From IMG/VR virus record IMGVR_UViG_3300042691_029474, positions 1 through 63,519 of that record: a stretch of DNA of 63,519 bases; one strand, given 5' to 3'. The notes under the pieces were generated by a model. The model did no database searches. It saw nothing but the letters and a program-made list of their open reading frames with translations, and was not told the origin of the DNA. Position numbers and translations under genes: made by a program. Positions 25,632 to 34,072 of the stretch are shown here, one piece after another (positions within the stretch are counted from its first letter, which is position 1; each line of letters begins with the position of its first letter). The stretch is from a virus.

Positions 25632-26288
25632 TCAGGCGCAAGTCCAGGGTGACCAGCCACGACTCGTGTAGCCTCGGTAGGCAACGTAGTTCTGCTCTGC
25701 GCGCGTTGCTCGGTCTGGGCTCGACGCTAGGGCCAATCCGCCGTACGACCGCCAGAAGGAAGCGTCCATCTGATAGAGCCCCCTATACTTGCCGGTCTTC
25801 GATACAGCGGTGGGATTGTTCGTGGACTCGCAGGCGATGACGGCGCGCGTCTTCGGCCACGTTGCCCATACCTGGCCTTCGTTCCAGTACCGTTGCTGCC
25901 ACGCGCTGAGCCCACGCACGTCCGTCACACGCTGTCCTGCGGTGCGCTCGGGGACGTTGACCGCGACCGAGGTAGAGGCTGCCGCGGACTTCGGCTTAGC
26001 GGCTGCCGCAGTGGCGCGCTTACGTTGGAGTTCGGCGAGACGCTTGGCTGCATTGATTCGTGAGTTGCGGTCGGCGCGCGCGGCCTGGTGCTGACGACGG
26101 ACGAGATCGCGCTGATCTTGTGCGCGAACGGCGCGCTCGAGGGAAGAAGTGGAACGATCGGTGGGTGCCGCGACTTCCCGAGATGTCCAGGTGGCGGCGT
26201 CTGAGACTACTGATGCGCTGATGATGAGGGCTGATGCGATAGCGATGGTGGTGGCGGTCGCGATGCTAACTGCTCGGATGCTGACCAT
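25632..26288 (-). CDS. Secreted transglycosylase-like (Rpf-type) peptidoglycan hydrolase
   Basis: 218 residues from ATG 26288 with AGGAGA upstream. A signal peptide or membrane anchor (residues 5-30), a charged coiled stretch (50-100), then VIACESTNNPTAVSKTGKYRG with catalytic Glu154, and a C-terminal GWSPWTCA. This is the Rpf/SLT-like lysozyme fold typical of actinobacteria and their phages. Promoter and terminator lie upstream. Confidence 0.85.
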   Translation of the reverse strand: MVSIRAVSIATATTIAIASALIISASVVSDAATWTSREVAAPTDRSTSSLERAVRAQDQRDLVRRQHQAARADRNSRINAAKRLAELQRKRATAAAAKPKSAAASTSVAVNVPERTAGQRVTDVRGLSAWQQRYWNEGQVWATWPKTRAVIACESTNNPTAVSKTGKYRGLYQMDASFWRSYGGLALASSPDRATRAEQNYVAYRGYTSRGWSPWTCA

Positions 26289-26331
26289 GAGATCTCCTGA
26301 CACTCGGGAACAAGGACTCGCCCTAGAAACG

Positions 26332-26357
26332 AACGAACACCCCGAAGGGTGCTCATT
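26332..26357 (-). terminator. Terminator hairpin with UUCG-type loop
   Basis: On the minus strand an 11-bp stem (two G-T pairs) encloses TTCG. It follows the gene ending at 26424 and coincides with the start point of the next promoter. Confidence 0.75.
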
Positions 26358-26358
26358 C

Positions 26359-26388
26359 AGTGTAGCGCATAGGCCTTGCTGACCGCAA
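26359..26388 (-). promoter_or_regulatory. Promoter for the transglycosylase gene
   Basis: TTGCGG, 18-base spacer, TACACT. Transcription would start inside the right arm of the adjacent terminator hairpin. Confidence 0.5.
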
Positions 26389-26423
26389 GTGTGCTAGGTA
26401 GGAGAGGTGTGACTTATCCCATC

Positions 26424-26786
26424 TCAGATGTCAAAATCAGGGACAAAGTCAGGCACATCGGTACCCTCAGTCACGCTGTTGTGGCACAAAGTTACACGAA
26501 CTGCGCCCTCAATGCCAGTTGCGTGATCCGCGACGATGCTATACGAGGAGCCCATCGCCAGAAGATCGATCTGCGCGAGAAGGCGCTCGTCGACCAAGGC
26601 ATTGATGATCGGGATCTCCATGATGGTCAGCATCTCGACAGCGCCGTACTGGGTACCGGCGATGAACGACTCGTCCTCGAACGGGCCGCCCTCAGTCTCA
26701 CAGGCAACAAACGGGATGTCGTCGTTGAACTGTGGGGTCTCCAGATCCTCGCTCGCGTCGAACGGCTCGTCTCCGGAGTCAGTCAT
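26424..26786 (-). CDS. Hypothetical acidic protein
   Basis: 120 residues, strongly acidic at both ends (MTDSGDEPFDASEDLE, VPDFVPDFDI). Coupled to the endolysin gene by one base. No family recognised. Confidence 0.6.
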   Translation of the reverse strand: MTDSGDEPFDASEDLETPQFNDDIPFVACETEGGPFEDESFIAGTQYGAVEMLTIMEIPIINALVDERLLAQIDLLAMGSSYSIVADHATGIEGAVRVTLCHNSVTEGTDVPDFVPDFDI

Positions 26787-27502
26787 TAGAGTCGGAATGC
26801 CTTCCAGGTAGCCGGACCCACTTGACCGGTCTCTGCGATCCCCAGTTTCTTCTGGAGGCGCTTGATCCGGTAAGCGGTGTAGGCACCGATCTTACCAGTC
26901 TTCGCGATGCCGAGACGACCCTGGATGCGGCGGACGTTGGCTGCGTCTGCGGCACTGTCCGCGCCCGAGTGCACCTTCGACGAGCCGTCGCTTTTACCGA
27001 AGACGTGGCCGCGAGGGAGGGGGAACGGGGAGGGGGCAGGACGTGCGGGGGTAAACACCTTCGACGGAGGAAAGATGGTGTTTCCCGAGCGGAGGTAGCG
27101 GTAACGATCCGCGGCAGTCGGCCATCCCCAACCGGTCGCCAGGTGCAGGTGCGGTCCTGTGGAGTTCCCGGTGTTGCCCGACTTGGCGATGACCTGTCCA
27201 GCGAGAACCTTCTGCCCGACCTTGACCTTGAGGCCAGGGGAGAGGTGCTGATACAGCACGTAGGCCTTGCGACCCTGGTACTTGATGCCCAGCACGATCC
27301 AGTTAGACGGCGCGTTGCGTCCAGGGTTGTACCCGGCGCGGTTGTTCCGCACACCGTCGTTGAGTGCGAGAACGGTACCGTCGGTAACTGCCTGGAGGAG
27401 GTCGCCCGTGTCGATAGCGAGGTCCCATGCCTTGTGGGGAGCACCACTACGATACGTCCATCCGGCATTGATGGTCCGCTTGGTGGGGTGCGGCCAAGGC
27501 AT
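26786..27502 (-). CDS. Endolysin: M23 peptidase plus peptidoglycan-binding domain
   Basis: 238 residues. Zinc ligands of the LytM/M23 family: His23 and Asp27 (HKAWD) and HLH at 118-120. A Pro-rich linker (about 150-165) leads to a C-terminal peptidoglycan-binding helical bundle. Cleaves peptide cross-links of the cell wall. No signal peptide is seen, so export would need a holin or another route. Confidence 0.9.
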   Translation of the reverse strand: MPWPHPTKRTINAGWTYRSGAPHKAWDLAIDTGDLLQAVTDGTVLALNDGVRNNRAGYNPGRNAPSNWIVLGIKYQGRKAYVLYQHLSPGLKVKVGQKVLAGQVIAKSGNTGNSTGPHLHLATGWGWPTAADRYRYLRSGNTIFPPSKVFTPARPAPSPFPLPRGHVFGKSDGSSKVHSGADSAADAANVRRIQGRLGIAKTGKIGAYTAYRIKRLQKKLGIAETGQVGPATWKAFRL

Positions 27503-27873
27503 TACGACGCCAGCGGAGTGAGGGTGAACGTCAGCGAGGTCAGAGTGAGCGTATCGCCGTTGGACACGGTCTTCGACAAAGTCAAAGATCCGGTCCAGAG
27601 ACAGTTACCGCCAGTCGGACCAACGCTGTCGAAGATTCCGATATGGGAGATGGTCGCAGTACCTGCGCTCCACGAAGTCCACGACGGGTTCGGGGTCGTC
27701 ATAGCGCGCTGGCCGCCAGAGGCGGTAAGCAAAGTGAGCGCCCTTCGTCCGGTTTCGGTAGAGGCGTTAACTCCGCCTGTCGCTCCTGGGTCTCCTGTGT
27801 ACAACTTGACCCAGACGGAAGGAAGGGACGTAAGGAACGCGTTCGCTTGGAAGGCGGTCAGGCCAACAGGCAT
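27502..27873 (-). CDS. Phage tail-associated protein
   Basis: 123 residues beginning MPVGLTAFQANAFLTSL followed by VKLYTGDPG. This is the conserved opening of a family of small phage structural proteins found near fibre genes. Ends in a Thr-rich beta stretch. Part of a second structural cluster between 27.5 and 32 kb. Confidence 0.65.
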   Translation of the reverse strand: MPVGLTAFQANAFLTSLPSVWVKLYTGDPGATGGVNASTETGRRALTLLTASGGQRAMTTPNPSWTSWSAGTATISHIGIFDSVGPTGGNCLWTGSLTLSKTVSNGDTLTLTSLTFTLTPLAS

Positions 27874-27983
27874 TAGAGGTTCTCCTCAGGAGTTTCGGAA
27901 GTGATGGCGTCAGGTCGGGTGACCTCAGCCGAGGCGCCTACAGCCGCGGAAACGGCGGGGATGGCTTGGGTGGGATCTGACAT
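27873..27983 (-). CDS. Small hypothetical protein
   Basis: 36 residues, Ala/Pro/Glu-rich (MSDPTQAIPAVSAAVGASAE). ATG preceded by AAGG; the stop overlaps the next start (TAATG). Plausible because it fills an otherwise empty operon gap. Confidence 0.4.
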   Translation of the reverse strand: MSDPTQAIPAVSAAVGASAEVTRPDAITSETPEENL

Positions 27984-27997
27984 GTGGCGGGCCTTCC

Positions 27998-28573
27998 TTA
28001 GAGAAGAATCGGAATGACGGTGAGACGACGGAACGAGACGTTCAGAGTGGCACTCTCTTCGTTGGTGCTGACGAAGTATACGTTGTAGGTTGATCCGGCG
28101 GTCAAGCCAGTAATGAGCGAGGTCTGTGAGGACTTAGCCCAGGAACGCTCTCCGGCGGCCAGCGCGGCGTTCGGTCCGTTGATTGCCGAGCGAGCACCGA
28201 TCGGGCTGAGGAACGTCGTCCCTGATCCGATCGTTGCGCCAGTCTTCATAAAGTAACTAAGGAAGTGCGCCTGAGTCTGACCTCCGGTCTGGATGTTACC
28301 CTCAACAGTAACAGACACGCGACCGCTCGGAGGGGCGATGAAAGTCAGACCGACTCCGGAGCCGTCGGCAGTGGGGACCACCCAACCGCCTGTGGGACCA
28401 GCGATGCCAACCGCAGCGTCGGTCGTAAAACTGGCGGACACGGCCGAGCCCCTACGAGGAGCGGTGTTAAGGGCGGCCTGAACGTCCTCAGCGAGGAACT
28501 GGAGATCGCGCGGGACGTTGGGAGTGTCCGAAAGCAGGGGATAACGGAGGTTGTCACCAGATGTGGTGGGCAT
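27998..28573 (-). CDS. Fibre or tail surface protein
   Basis: 191 residues. Begins MPTTSGDNLRYPLLSDTPNVPRDLQ, a common opening of phage fibre-associated proteins, then a beta-sandwich (SGRVSVTVEGNIQTGG, AGSTYNVYFVSTNEESATLNVSFRRL). Probably exposed on the virion. Confidence 0.6.
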   Translation of the reverse strand: MPTTSGDNLRYPLLSDTPNVPRDLQFLAEDVQAALNTAPRRGSAVSASFTTDAAVGIAGPTGGWVVPTADGSGVGLTFIAPPSGRVSVTVEGNIQTGGQTQAHFLSYFMKTGATIGSGTTFLSPIGARSAINGPNAALAAGERSWAKSSQTSLITGLTAGSTYNVYFVSTNEESATLNVSFRRLTVIPILL

Positions 28574-28591
28574 GTGTCGTGCTCCTCGGTG

Positions 28592-31500
28592 TCACGCAGT
28601 CGGGATCCACTGGGAGCCATCCCAGTAGTTCAGGGTGCCATCAGACGCAGACGAATCTGCCGCATACCGCAGTGTACCAGATCTCCAGGTGCTACCATCC
28701 CAGTAGGACAGTGGAGGGTTTCCTGAGGGCGTACTGGGAATCTCCGTCTCGGAAACGAGCGCCTGGTAGGTCGCGTAGTCGAGTTCGACGCCCTGATAGT
28801 CCGGCTGAAGGAAGGTGAGCCGCTGGTAAGTCGCGGGAAGTTCCCAGTTAATCCGGAGGGTGCCGCTGACGACCATAATGGACTCGACGCCAAACACGAA
28901 GCCGGTGCCTCCCGTCAACCAGGAGTATTGGCCAACATCAAAAACGAGTTCCGTATAGGTTGGGTACCCAGAGTCGATATCCGAGTAAGACTGGTGGTAG
29001 CCCGTACGCACCGAAGCGGTTGCAGCGAGGTCCGCAGACGCCAGATACAGCGCGTCGGCAACAGAGACGAGGTCGGCCGTGCTGGAGAGATCTGCCTCGA
29101 TTGTGGTGGTGATCCCGCTATTGCGCTCGAGCCAGAAGTACTCTTGTACATCGAAGAGCAGGACGTCATAGGTGCCGTACATCTCGTCGACTTCGAGGTA
29201 CGAGTCGGGGCGACCAGTTCGGATCGATCCTGTTGCGGAGAAGTCGGCAGAGACTGTAGTCTCGAACACGGCATCTGTAAAGGTATTGCTTGATGCAGTA
29301 AGGGTCGAGTCAATTGCAACAGACTTGTAGTCGAGTGTGAGCGCCGCGTACGTCTGGACCTCAGTGTTGAGCGCCGCGTAGTCGGGATAGGAGTCAGCGA
29401 CGTCGATGTACGAGTTAACAATCGCGGGCCGGAGTTCGCCCGTGGCGGCAATGGTAGCGTCAGCAACAGCCACTCGGTCTATATCTGCTGACAGTGTCGA
29501 CGACGAGGTGAGGGTGGTGTCGAGAAGCGATCCTCGTTCGACTGTTGAGGTCAGTGTAGTCGTCGCGTAAAAATCGATGTGCGTGAGTTGCTCGTAAACA
29601 CTGTCAACCTGCAAGTCAGCCGTTGCGCTGAGTGTGGCATCGCCTGTTCGAGTTTGGAACCCAGTCAGCAGTGTGGCGTACTGCGGGACCTCGGTGGAGA
29701 GTTCGGAGTAGGTAGGATAGCCACTAAGCACATCATCGTACGTGGTAACGAGAACCGTACGCAGCGAGGCGGTCGCAGATAATTCTGTAGACGAAGCGAG
29801 ATGAAGAGCGGCGTTGGCGCTAAGTTCGGGACTGGAGGTGAGTGCTGACTCCGCGGATCCCGCCGGAAGCGCATCCGAAGTGAGTTCAGGAGTCGCGGAA
29901 AGTGCAGCGGTTGTGCTGCGGATTACGGAGAGATCGGAATCGAGGATTGAAGTTGAGCCCAGGACCACGTCAGCCGAGCGACTCTGCAATCCGACCAGGA
30001 GTCCCTGATAGTCAACAACGTCGTCCAGCAGTACAGCATAGGTGCCGTAAGAGACCTCGAGATCGACGTACTCATCTACCGTGGTGGATCGGATCGTTCC
30101 AGTTGCCGTGAGTTCCGCCGAGATCGATTGGCTCGCTGCGGAGGCAGCAGTCAAGTCTACGCTGACGGAGAGCGCGGCGTCTGTGAGTCGGGTCGGCGTG
30201 ACATCCGCTGTGGATCCGGGAGTTGCAGAGAGGATAGACGCGACCTCGACACCACCATCGATCGAGGCTACGATCTCCGCGGTAATGACAGTTCCGTCTG
30301 TTCCGCTGAAATGAGTACGGACAGTGTCCGCAAAGATGGTCCCTTCCGCGGAGGGGATGTCTGTCGTAATCTCGAATATCAAGCCCTTGGCAAGGTTTTC
30401 GTAATCAGCAACTTCCGCTAGGAGCGTCTCATACGTGGAGTAGGCCGTTACTGTTTCGTCGTAGGAGCGCACCGAGACGGCACGCATCGTTGCAGTAGAC
30501 GATAGGATGGCACTTGCGCTCGCGGTCGCTATGGCATCGCATACCAGCGTGGGGGAAACAGCGAGTGTGGAGGCAGTGAATCCAGTGACGTCTGTAGCGC
30601 TCGTGATTGATGGGTCGCTCGATAGATCAGCGGTCACTGTCCTTTCGACGAGTGCGTCCGAGTTAACTGACGCGGACGAGGACAGCGCTGCGTCGGTGTC
30701 TTCCTGGACGCCTGCGTCAGCAGTCAGTACTGGCGCAGCGGTCAGGTCGGCGAGTGAGTCAGACAGTATCCCGGCGTCAACGACAATGATCGACGCAATT
30801 TCCGTTGGTACTGTACTTGAGGAAATCGTCTCTACAGCGGACAGTAGATTGTCGTACGAAGGAATCTCTGCAACTAGCGCAGCGTATGACGGGAGTTGCC
30901 CTGCGAGGTCGCTGTACAGCCTGATCGCGGTGAAGTAGATTGTTGCCGTGGAAAGTAGCGCTGAATCAATTACCGCAAGTCGGTCGGATTCGCTAGTGAT
31001 CTGCGCTGAGGACGTCAAGTCTACTGTGGTGGGGAGTACCAAATCGGCGCTAGGTACACTGGACGGAATCGAGGTGAGCGAAGAGGAGATACCAATCGCG
31101 CTCGAGATATCAGAGGTAGAGGATGGAGTGCTCGTCAGCACGGCCTCGGCCACAGAAAAAACGTCAATGCTGCTGACGGTCTCGGCGGTCGAAGATAGTG
31201 ACGCGCCTACGAAAGTATCTATATCGGATGTAGACGTGGACGAAGGAGTTGCTGATAGCGCAGCGGCTACCAGGCTTACGGTGGTGACGTCCGACAGAAG
31301 AGGAGCAGACGCAACCAGGTCCGAGTCGATTAGAACGGTGCGGACCGCGGTTGCGGACTGGCCTGGGGTCGCGGCGAGGGCTGCGGTTGTGGGGCGATCG
31401 ATCAGGGTGTCGAACGGGATCCCTGCGGTTGACGCGAGGGCAGCCGTGGTGGGGCGGGAGACGAATCCGTTGGTGGTGAGCGCGGGCGCACTTGTCAGGG

Positions 31501-31906
31501 CAGCGCCTGCGGAGAAATTACCGTTTATCTGGGATGTTGCAACACCTTCGGAGGACAACGTGGCTGAGGCGCCCGCGGTGTAGCCGACGGCGGAGGTCGA
31601 AGCGGGGGTCGAGGACAGCGTCGCGGAGTCGAACTGGGAGCGGGTAAGGTCGGAGGGGAGGTTAGCCGTGCTGCTTAGCGCGGCTGAGATCGCTGGTGAC
31701 GTGGAAGCGGCTGAGGTCGCAGTGCCGGTAGCGGACGGAAGTTCAGCGCTGCTTGAGGTCGAGTAGTTGATCGTGGCTGGAGAGATGACTCCCGACGAAG
31801 TAAGGCTTGTGGCAATAACCGTAGAAATAAGGTCTAGGTAGGTAGAATTACCGTCTCGGAGAGCGGTGTAGTTGGCGTAGGACGAGGAGACGAGACTATA
31901 CGTCAT
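28592..31906 (-). CDS. Large repetitive fibre-like protein
   Basis: About 1,104 residues, Ser/Thr/Ala-rich. It consists of many ~20-residue units of the type ALSSTPxxTSD, interrupted eight times by a Tyr-rich unit of the form YxTYxxLxxxVxxYxxL (coding positions near 28.94, 29.16, 29.37, 29.70, 30.04, 30.43, 30.88 and 31.85 kb). The C-terminus carries two YWDGSxW modules shared with the small tail protein at 4.3 kb. Codons vary so that the DNA is not repetitive. Likely a long fibre or baseplate-tethered adhesin. GTG three bases upstream is an alternative start. Confidence 0.75.
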   Translation of the reverse strand: MTYSLVSSSYANYTALRDGNSTYLDLISTVIATSLTSSGVISPATINYSTSSSAELPSATGTATSAASTSPAISAALSSTANLPSDLTRSQFDSATLSSTPASTSAVGYTAGASATLSSEGVATSQINGNFSAGAALTSAPALTTNGFVSRPTTAALASTAGIPFDTLIDRPTTAALAATPGQSATAVRTVLIDSDLVASAPLLSDVTTVSLVAAALSATPSSTSTSDIDTFVGASLSSTAETVSSIDVFSVAEAVLTSTPSSTSDISSAIGISSSLTSIPSSVPSADLVLPTTVDLTSSAQITSESDRLAVIDSALLSTATIYFTAIRLYSDLAGQLPSYAALVAEIPSYDNLLSAVETISSSTVPTEIASIIVVDAGILSDSLADLTAAPVLTADAGVQEDTDAALSSSASVNSDALVERTVTADLSSDPSITSATDVTGFTASTLAVSPTLVCDAIATASASAILSSTATMRAVSVRSYDETVTAYSTYETLLAEVADYENLAKGLIFEITTDIPSAEGTIFADTVRTHFSGTDGTVITAEIVASIDGGVEVASILSATPGSTADVTPTRLTDAALSVSVDLTAASAASQSISAELTATGTIRSTTVDEYVDLEVSYGTYAVLLDDVVDYQGLLVGLQSRSADVVLGSTSILDSDLSVIRSTTAALSATPELTSDALPAGSAESALTSSPELSANAALHLASSTELSATASLRTVLVTTYDDVLSGYPTYSELSTEVPQYATLLTGFQTRTGDATLSATADLQVDSVYEQLTHIDFYATTTLTSTVERGSLLDTTLTSSSTLSADIDRVAVADATIAATGELRPAIVNSYIDVADSYPDYAALNTEVQTYAALTLDYKSVAIDSTLTASSNTFTDAVFETTVSADFSATGSIRTGRPDSYLEVDEMYGTYDVLLFDVQEYFWLERNSGITTTIEADLSSTADLVSVADALYLASADLAATASVRTGYHQSYSDIDSGYPTYTELVFDVGQYSWLTGGTGFVFGVESIMVVSGTLRINWELPATYQRLTFLQPDYQGVELDYATYQALVSETEIPSTPSGNPPLSYWDGSTWRSGTLRYAADSSASDGTLNYWDGSQWIPTA

Positions 31907-31967
31907 CACTCACGTCCTCATGTCTGGGCGACCTGCTCCTTGCCCAGTTTAGCAGGAGGACGGGTAC

Positions 31968-32369
31968 TTATTCGTCCAAGATCACGAGGTAGGACTCGCC
32001 AGGGGCGTCGGTGCGAGCCAGGACGTCCGGGCCCTCGATGTACGTAGCGTAGTTGTGGTATCGCCCTGGGGTGTCTGTTGGTCCCGCCACGACGATCTCA
32101 GTGTTGTCCTCGCCCGGATACTTGGCGCTGCTCGTGATCACACCAACAAAGTCGTTGGTAACCACACGGACCTTGCGCCCGACGATTCGCTGCTCGATCG
32201 GTCGGTTGTCGACCTCCTCGGCGATGACGGAGTTCATCAGCGCCCGGTACACCGCCCCGAAGACTTCCGAGGGGGTGGTTCGGGATGAGTCCAGTTCGGC
32301 GGCCAGAGCGTCCAGCAGGGGACGCGTAGGGACCGCGAGCGTGTGGAGGAGGTCGTCGCTGGTGATCAC
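31968..32369 (-). CDS. Hypothetical protein with a small beta-barrel
   Basis: 133 residues from the GTG that overlaps the M15 lysin stop. Helical first half, then RIVGRKVRVVTNDFVGVITSSAKYPGEDNTEIVVAG, a likely SH3/KOW-like barrel. Possibly lysis-cassette or virion-associated. Confidence 0.6.
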   Translation of the reverse strand: MITSDDLLHTLAVPTRPLLDALAAELDSSRTTPSEVFGAVYRALMNSVIAEEVDNRPIEQRIVGRKVRVVTNDFVGVITSSAKYPGEDNTEIVVAGPTDTPGRYHNYATYIEGPDVLARTDAPGESYLVILDE

Positions 32370-33031
32370 AGGAGCCCCAGGCGACGGGCGTCGGCTGGAC
32401 CAATCCTTCCGGTGAGGTTCGTGCTCCGAATGGACTTTTGCCACGCTAAGACCGTGTTGCGAGTGTGGGGACCGTAGATCCCGGTCTTAGTCACGCCTAC
32501 GGCGCCTTGGATGCGCCGTACCCAGGAAGCGTGAAGCGCGTTTTCAGTCCCGTCGTGAATACGGCGGCGGCTCCATACGTAGATCGGAGAGACACATTCA
32601 CGGCATCCGAAAGTGTGCTCTAGCGGAAGCGGCCAAACCTCTCCCAACCAGACCGCTCCCGAGTTTTCGGCAATGCGCGTATGCTGAATGCTCACGTGGA
32701 CATGGGTAGTGTGGGGATCTCTTCCCGCGTAGTCGCGTGGCCTGAACCCGTACCCACGAGACCAAATAGTGTCATTGTAGATCACGTACTCAGTGGAGAG
32801 ATGTGCGATTGCCTTGGTCACAAGATACATGGGGTCAATCCCCTCCGCCGTGACGTCAAGCGCTCGCACGATACCAACGGGGGGCTCTTCCGAGGCGTTA
32901 TGATCCGAGGTCCGACTCAGGTGAGCACGATCCCCAAGCCAGCCGTCGGAAGCCTTTGAGCGCTTCGGCCATCTGGTGTTGACCTCAGTGCGGAGGTTCG
33001 ACAGTGAAGGGGCGAGATAAGGCTCAGACAT
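32366..33031 (-). CDS. M15-type peptidase with peptidoglycan-binding domain
   Basis: 221 residues. TSDHN (His44), RALDVT (Asp59) and HTTHVHVS (His110, His112) match the zinc ligands of D-Ala-D-Ala or L-Ala-D-Glu peptidases of the M15 family. A peptidoglycan-binding bundle with the VTKTGIYGPHT signature follows at about 165-221. It is the second wall peptidase encoded in this window. Confidence 0.85.
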   Translation of the reverse strand: MSEPYLAPSLSNLRTEVNTRWPKRSKASDGWLGDRAHLSRTSDHNASEEPPVGIVRALDVTAEGIDPMYLVTKAIAHLSTEYVIYNDTIWSRGYGFRPRDYAGRDPHTTHVHVSIQHTRIAENSGAVWLGEVWPLPLEHTFGCRECVSPIYVWSRRRIHDGTENALHASWVRRIQGAVGVTKTGIYGPHTRNTVLAWQKSIRSTNLTGRIGPADARRLGLL

Positions 33032-33058
33032 CGTAATCTCCTGACAGGTATGTGAGTA

Positions 33059-33346
33059 TCAGCGTACTACATCCGAGATCGGCGTGCGGCCCTCGAGCCG
33101 CAGATTGATCAGGTACAGGATGGCGCGACCCGCGTCTGAGTAGACCGTATCACCAATGTCGTTGCCCCAGTCATTGGCTGGAGCCAGTCCGGCCCACGCT
33201 GAGGCGCGATCCTCGACAGCCTTGATCGCCTGGTTGAGGAGGGCGACCTCTCCCTCGAGCCAGTGAACGTAGTCCATCACCGGGAGATCCCGTTCGCTGG
33301 AGTCCGAAAGAGTCACGCGGACGGTGCGAACACTGTCGTTAGACAT
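33059..33346 (-). CDS. Hypothetical protein
   Basis: 95 residues from MSNDSVRT, whose ATG overlaps the end of the small gene upstream. Long amphipathic helix (YVHWLEGEVALLNQAIKAVEDRASAW). No family recognised. Confidence 0.6.
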   Translation of the reverse strand: MSNDSVRTVRVTLSDSSERDLPVMDYVHWLEGEVALLNQAIKAVEDRASAWAGLAPANDWGNDIGDTVYSDAGRAILYLINLRLEGRTPISDVVR

Positions 33347-33488
33347 CGGTGGCATCCTCCGGATACTCCGCCCAGAACTGGTCGGCGGCTAGGCGTAGGT
33401 GGTCGTGCAGCGAAGGAACGTCGTAGCCAAGAGCAAGCAACTCGGCGTGCTCTGCTGTGGCTTGGCTCAGCGCCTCCGCAAGGGTCAT
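33339..33488 (-). CDS. Small helical protein
   Basis: 49 residues, Ala/Leu-rich (MTLAEALSQATAEHAELLALGYD) with a WAEYPEDATDV end. Its start overlaps the upstream stop by four bases and its stop overlaps the next start. Confidence 0.5.
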   Translation of the reverse strand: MTLAEALSQATAEHAELLALGYDVPSLHDHLRLAADQFWAEYPEDATDV

Positions 33489-33709
33489 GCGTCTTCGTCG
33501 TCTTCGTCGAAGTCGTCGCCCGTGAACTCATCGTCGGGGACGATCGGGTGGTCGTCTTCCGTGAACTCTTCGTTGTCGGAGTCGTCGCCAGGGGTGACCT
33601 CGAACTCGGCGACAATCTTGACCTCGAACTGCTGACCGTCGATGGTCTGAATCTGGGTGCCTTCGGCGGAGATGGTCTCAGACTTCTTGCTGCTGTGTAG
33701 GATCGACAT
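33485..33709 (-). CDS. Acidic-tailed hypothetical protein
   Basis: 74 residues from MSILHSSKKSET with GAAGGAGTT upstream. Residues 20-45 form a beta hairpin; the last 30 are mostly Asp and Glu (DEFTGDDFDEDDEDA), suggesting a nucleic-acid mimic or a protein-binding tail. Confidence 0.55.
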   Translation of the reverse strand: MSILHSSKKSETISAEGTQIQTIDGQQFEVKIVAEFEVTPGDDSDNEEFTEDDHPIVPDDEFTGDDFDEDDEDA

Positions 33710-33754
33710 GCGAACTCCTTCGTGTTGGTGGAAGATGGGGGGAGCGTAGCACAA

Positions 33755-34072
33755 CTAGCGGTACTTTGCGTACTCTCCCCTGAGAATGTTGACGCTCAAG
33801 GACAAGCCTCGGTAGTACGGGTCGTAGGGATCGCCGGGGTCACATTGCTTGACCTGAGTGTCGAGCGAGGCGAGAGCCGTGTCGAGCACCTCGCGCTGGA
33901 GGTCACGGATCAGTGGGAGGAGGGCGTCAGCCACTTCCCCTGAGGTCGGGATCACATAGGGGGCGTCTTGCTTGCGCGCGGGTGAGTTGTAGAACCCCCG
34001 GAGGAAGTCAAGAGGATTCTCGAGACGAAACATCAGTTCGCCCATCACACGGGAACGCAGGCTCTCTGACAT
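33755..34072 (-). CDS. Hypothetical protein
   Basis: 105 residues, helical with a DPYDPYYRGLS segment. Start overlaps the LPXTG gene stop. No family recognised. Confidence 0.6.
   Translation of the reverse strand: MSESLRSRVMGELMFRLENPLDFLRGFYNSPARKQDAPYVIPTSGEVADALLPLIRDLQREVLDTALASLDTQVKQCDPGDPYDPYYRGLSLSVNILRGEYAKYR

Noticed and set aside
30507-31583. Plus-strand open frames across the large fibre gene
   Set aside because: They are the complementary reading of Ser/Thr-rich codons and have no ribosome sites.
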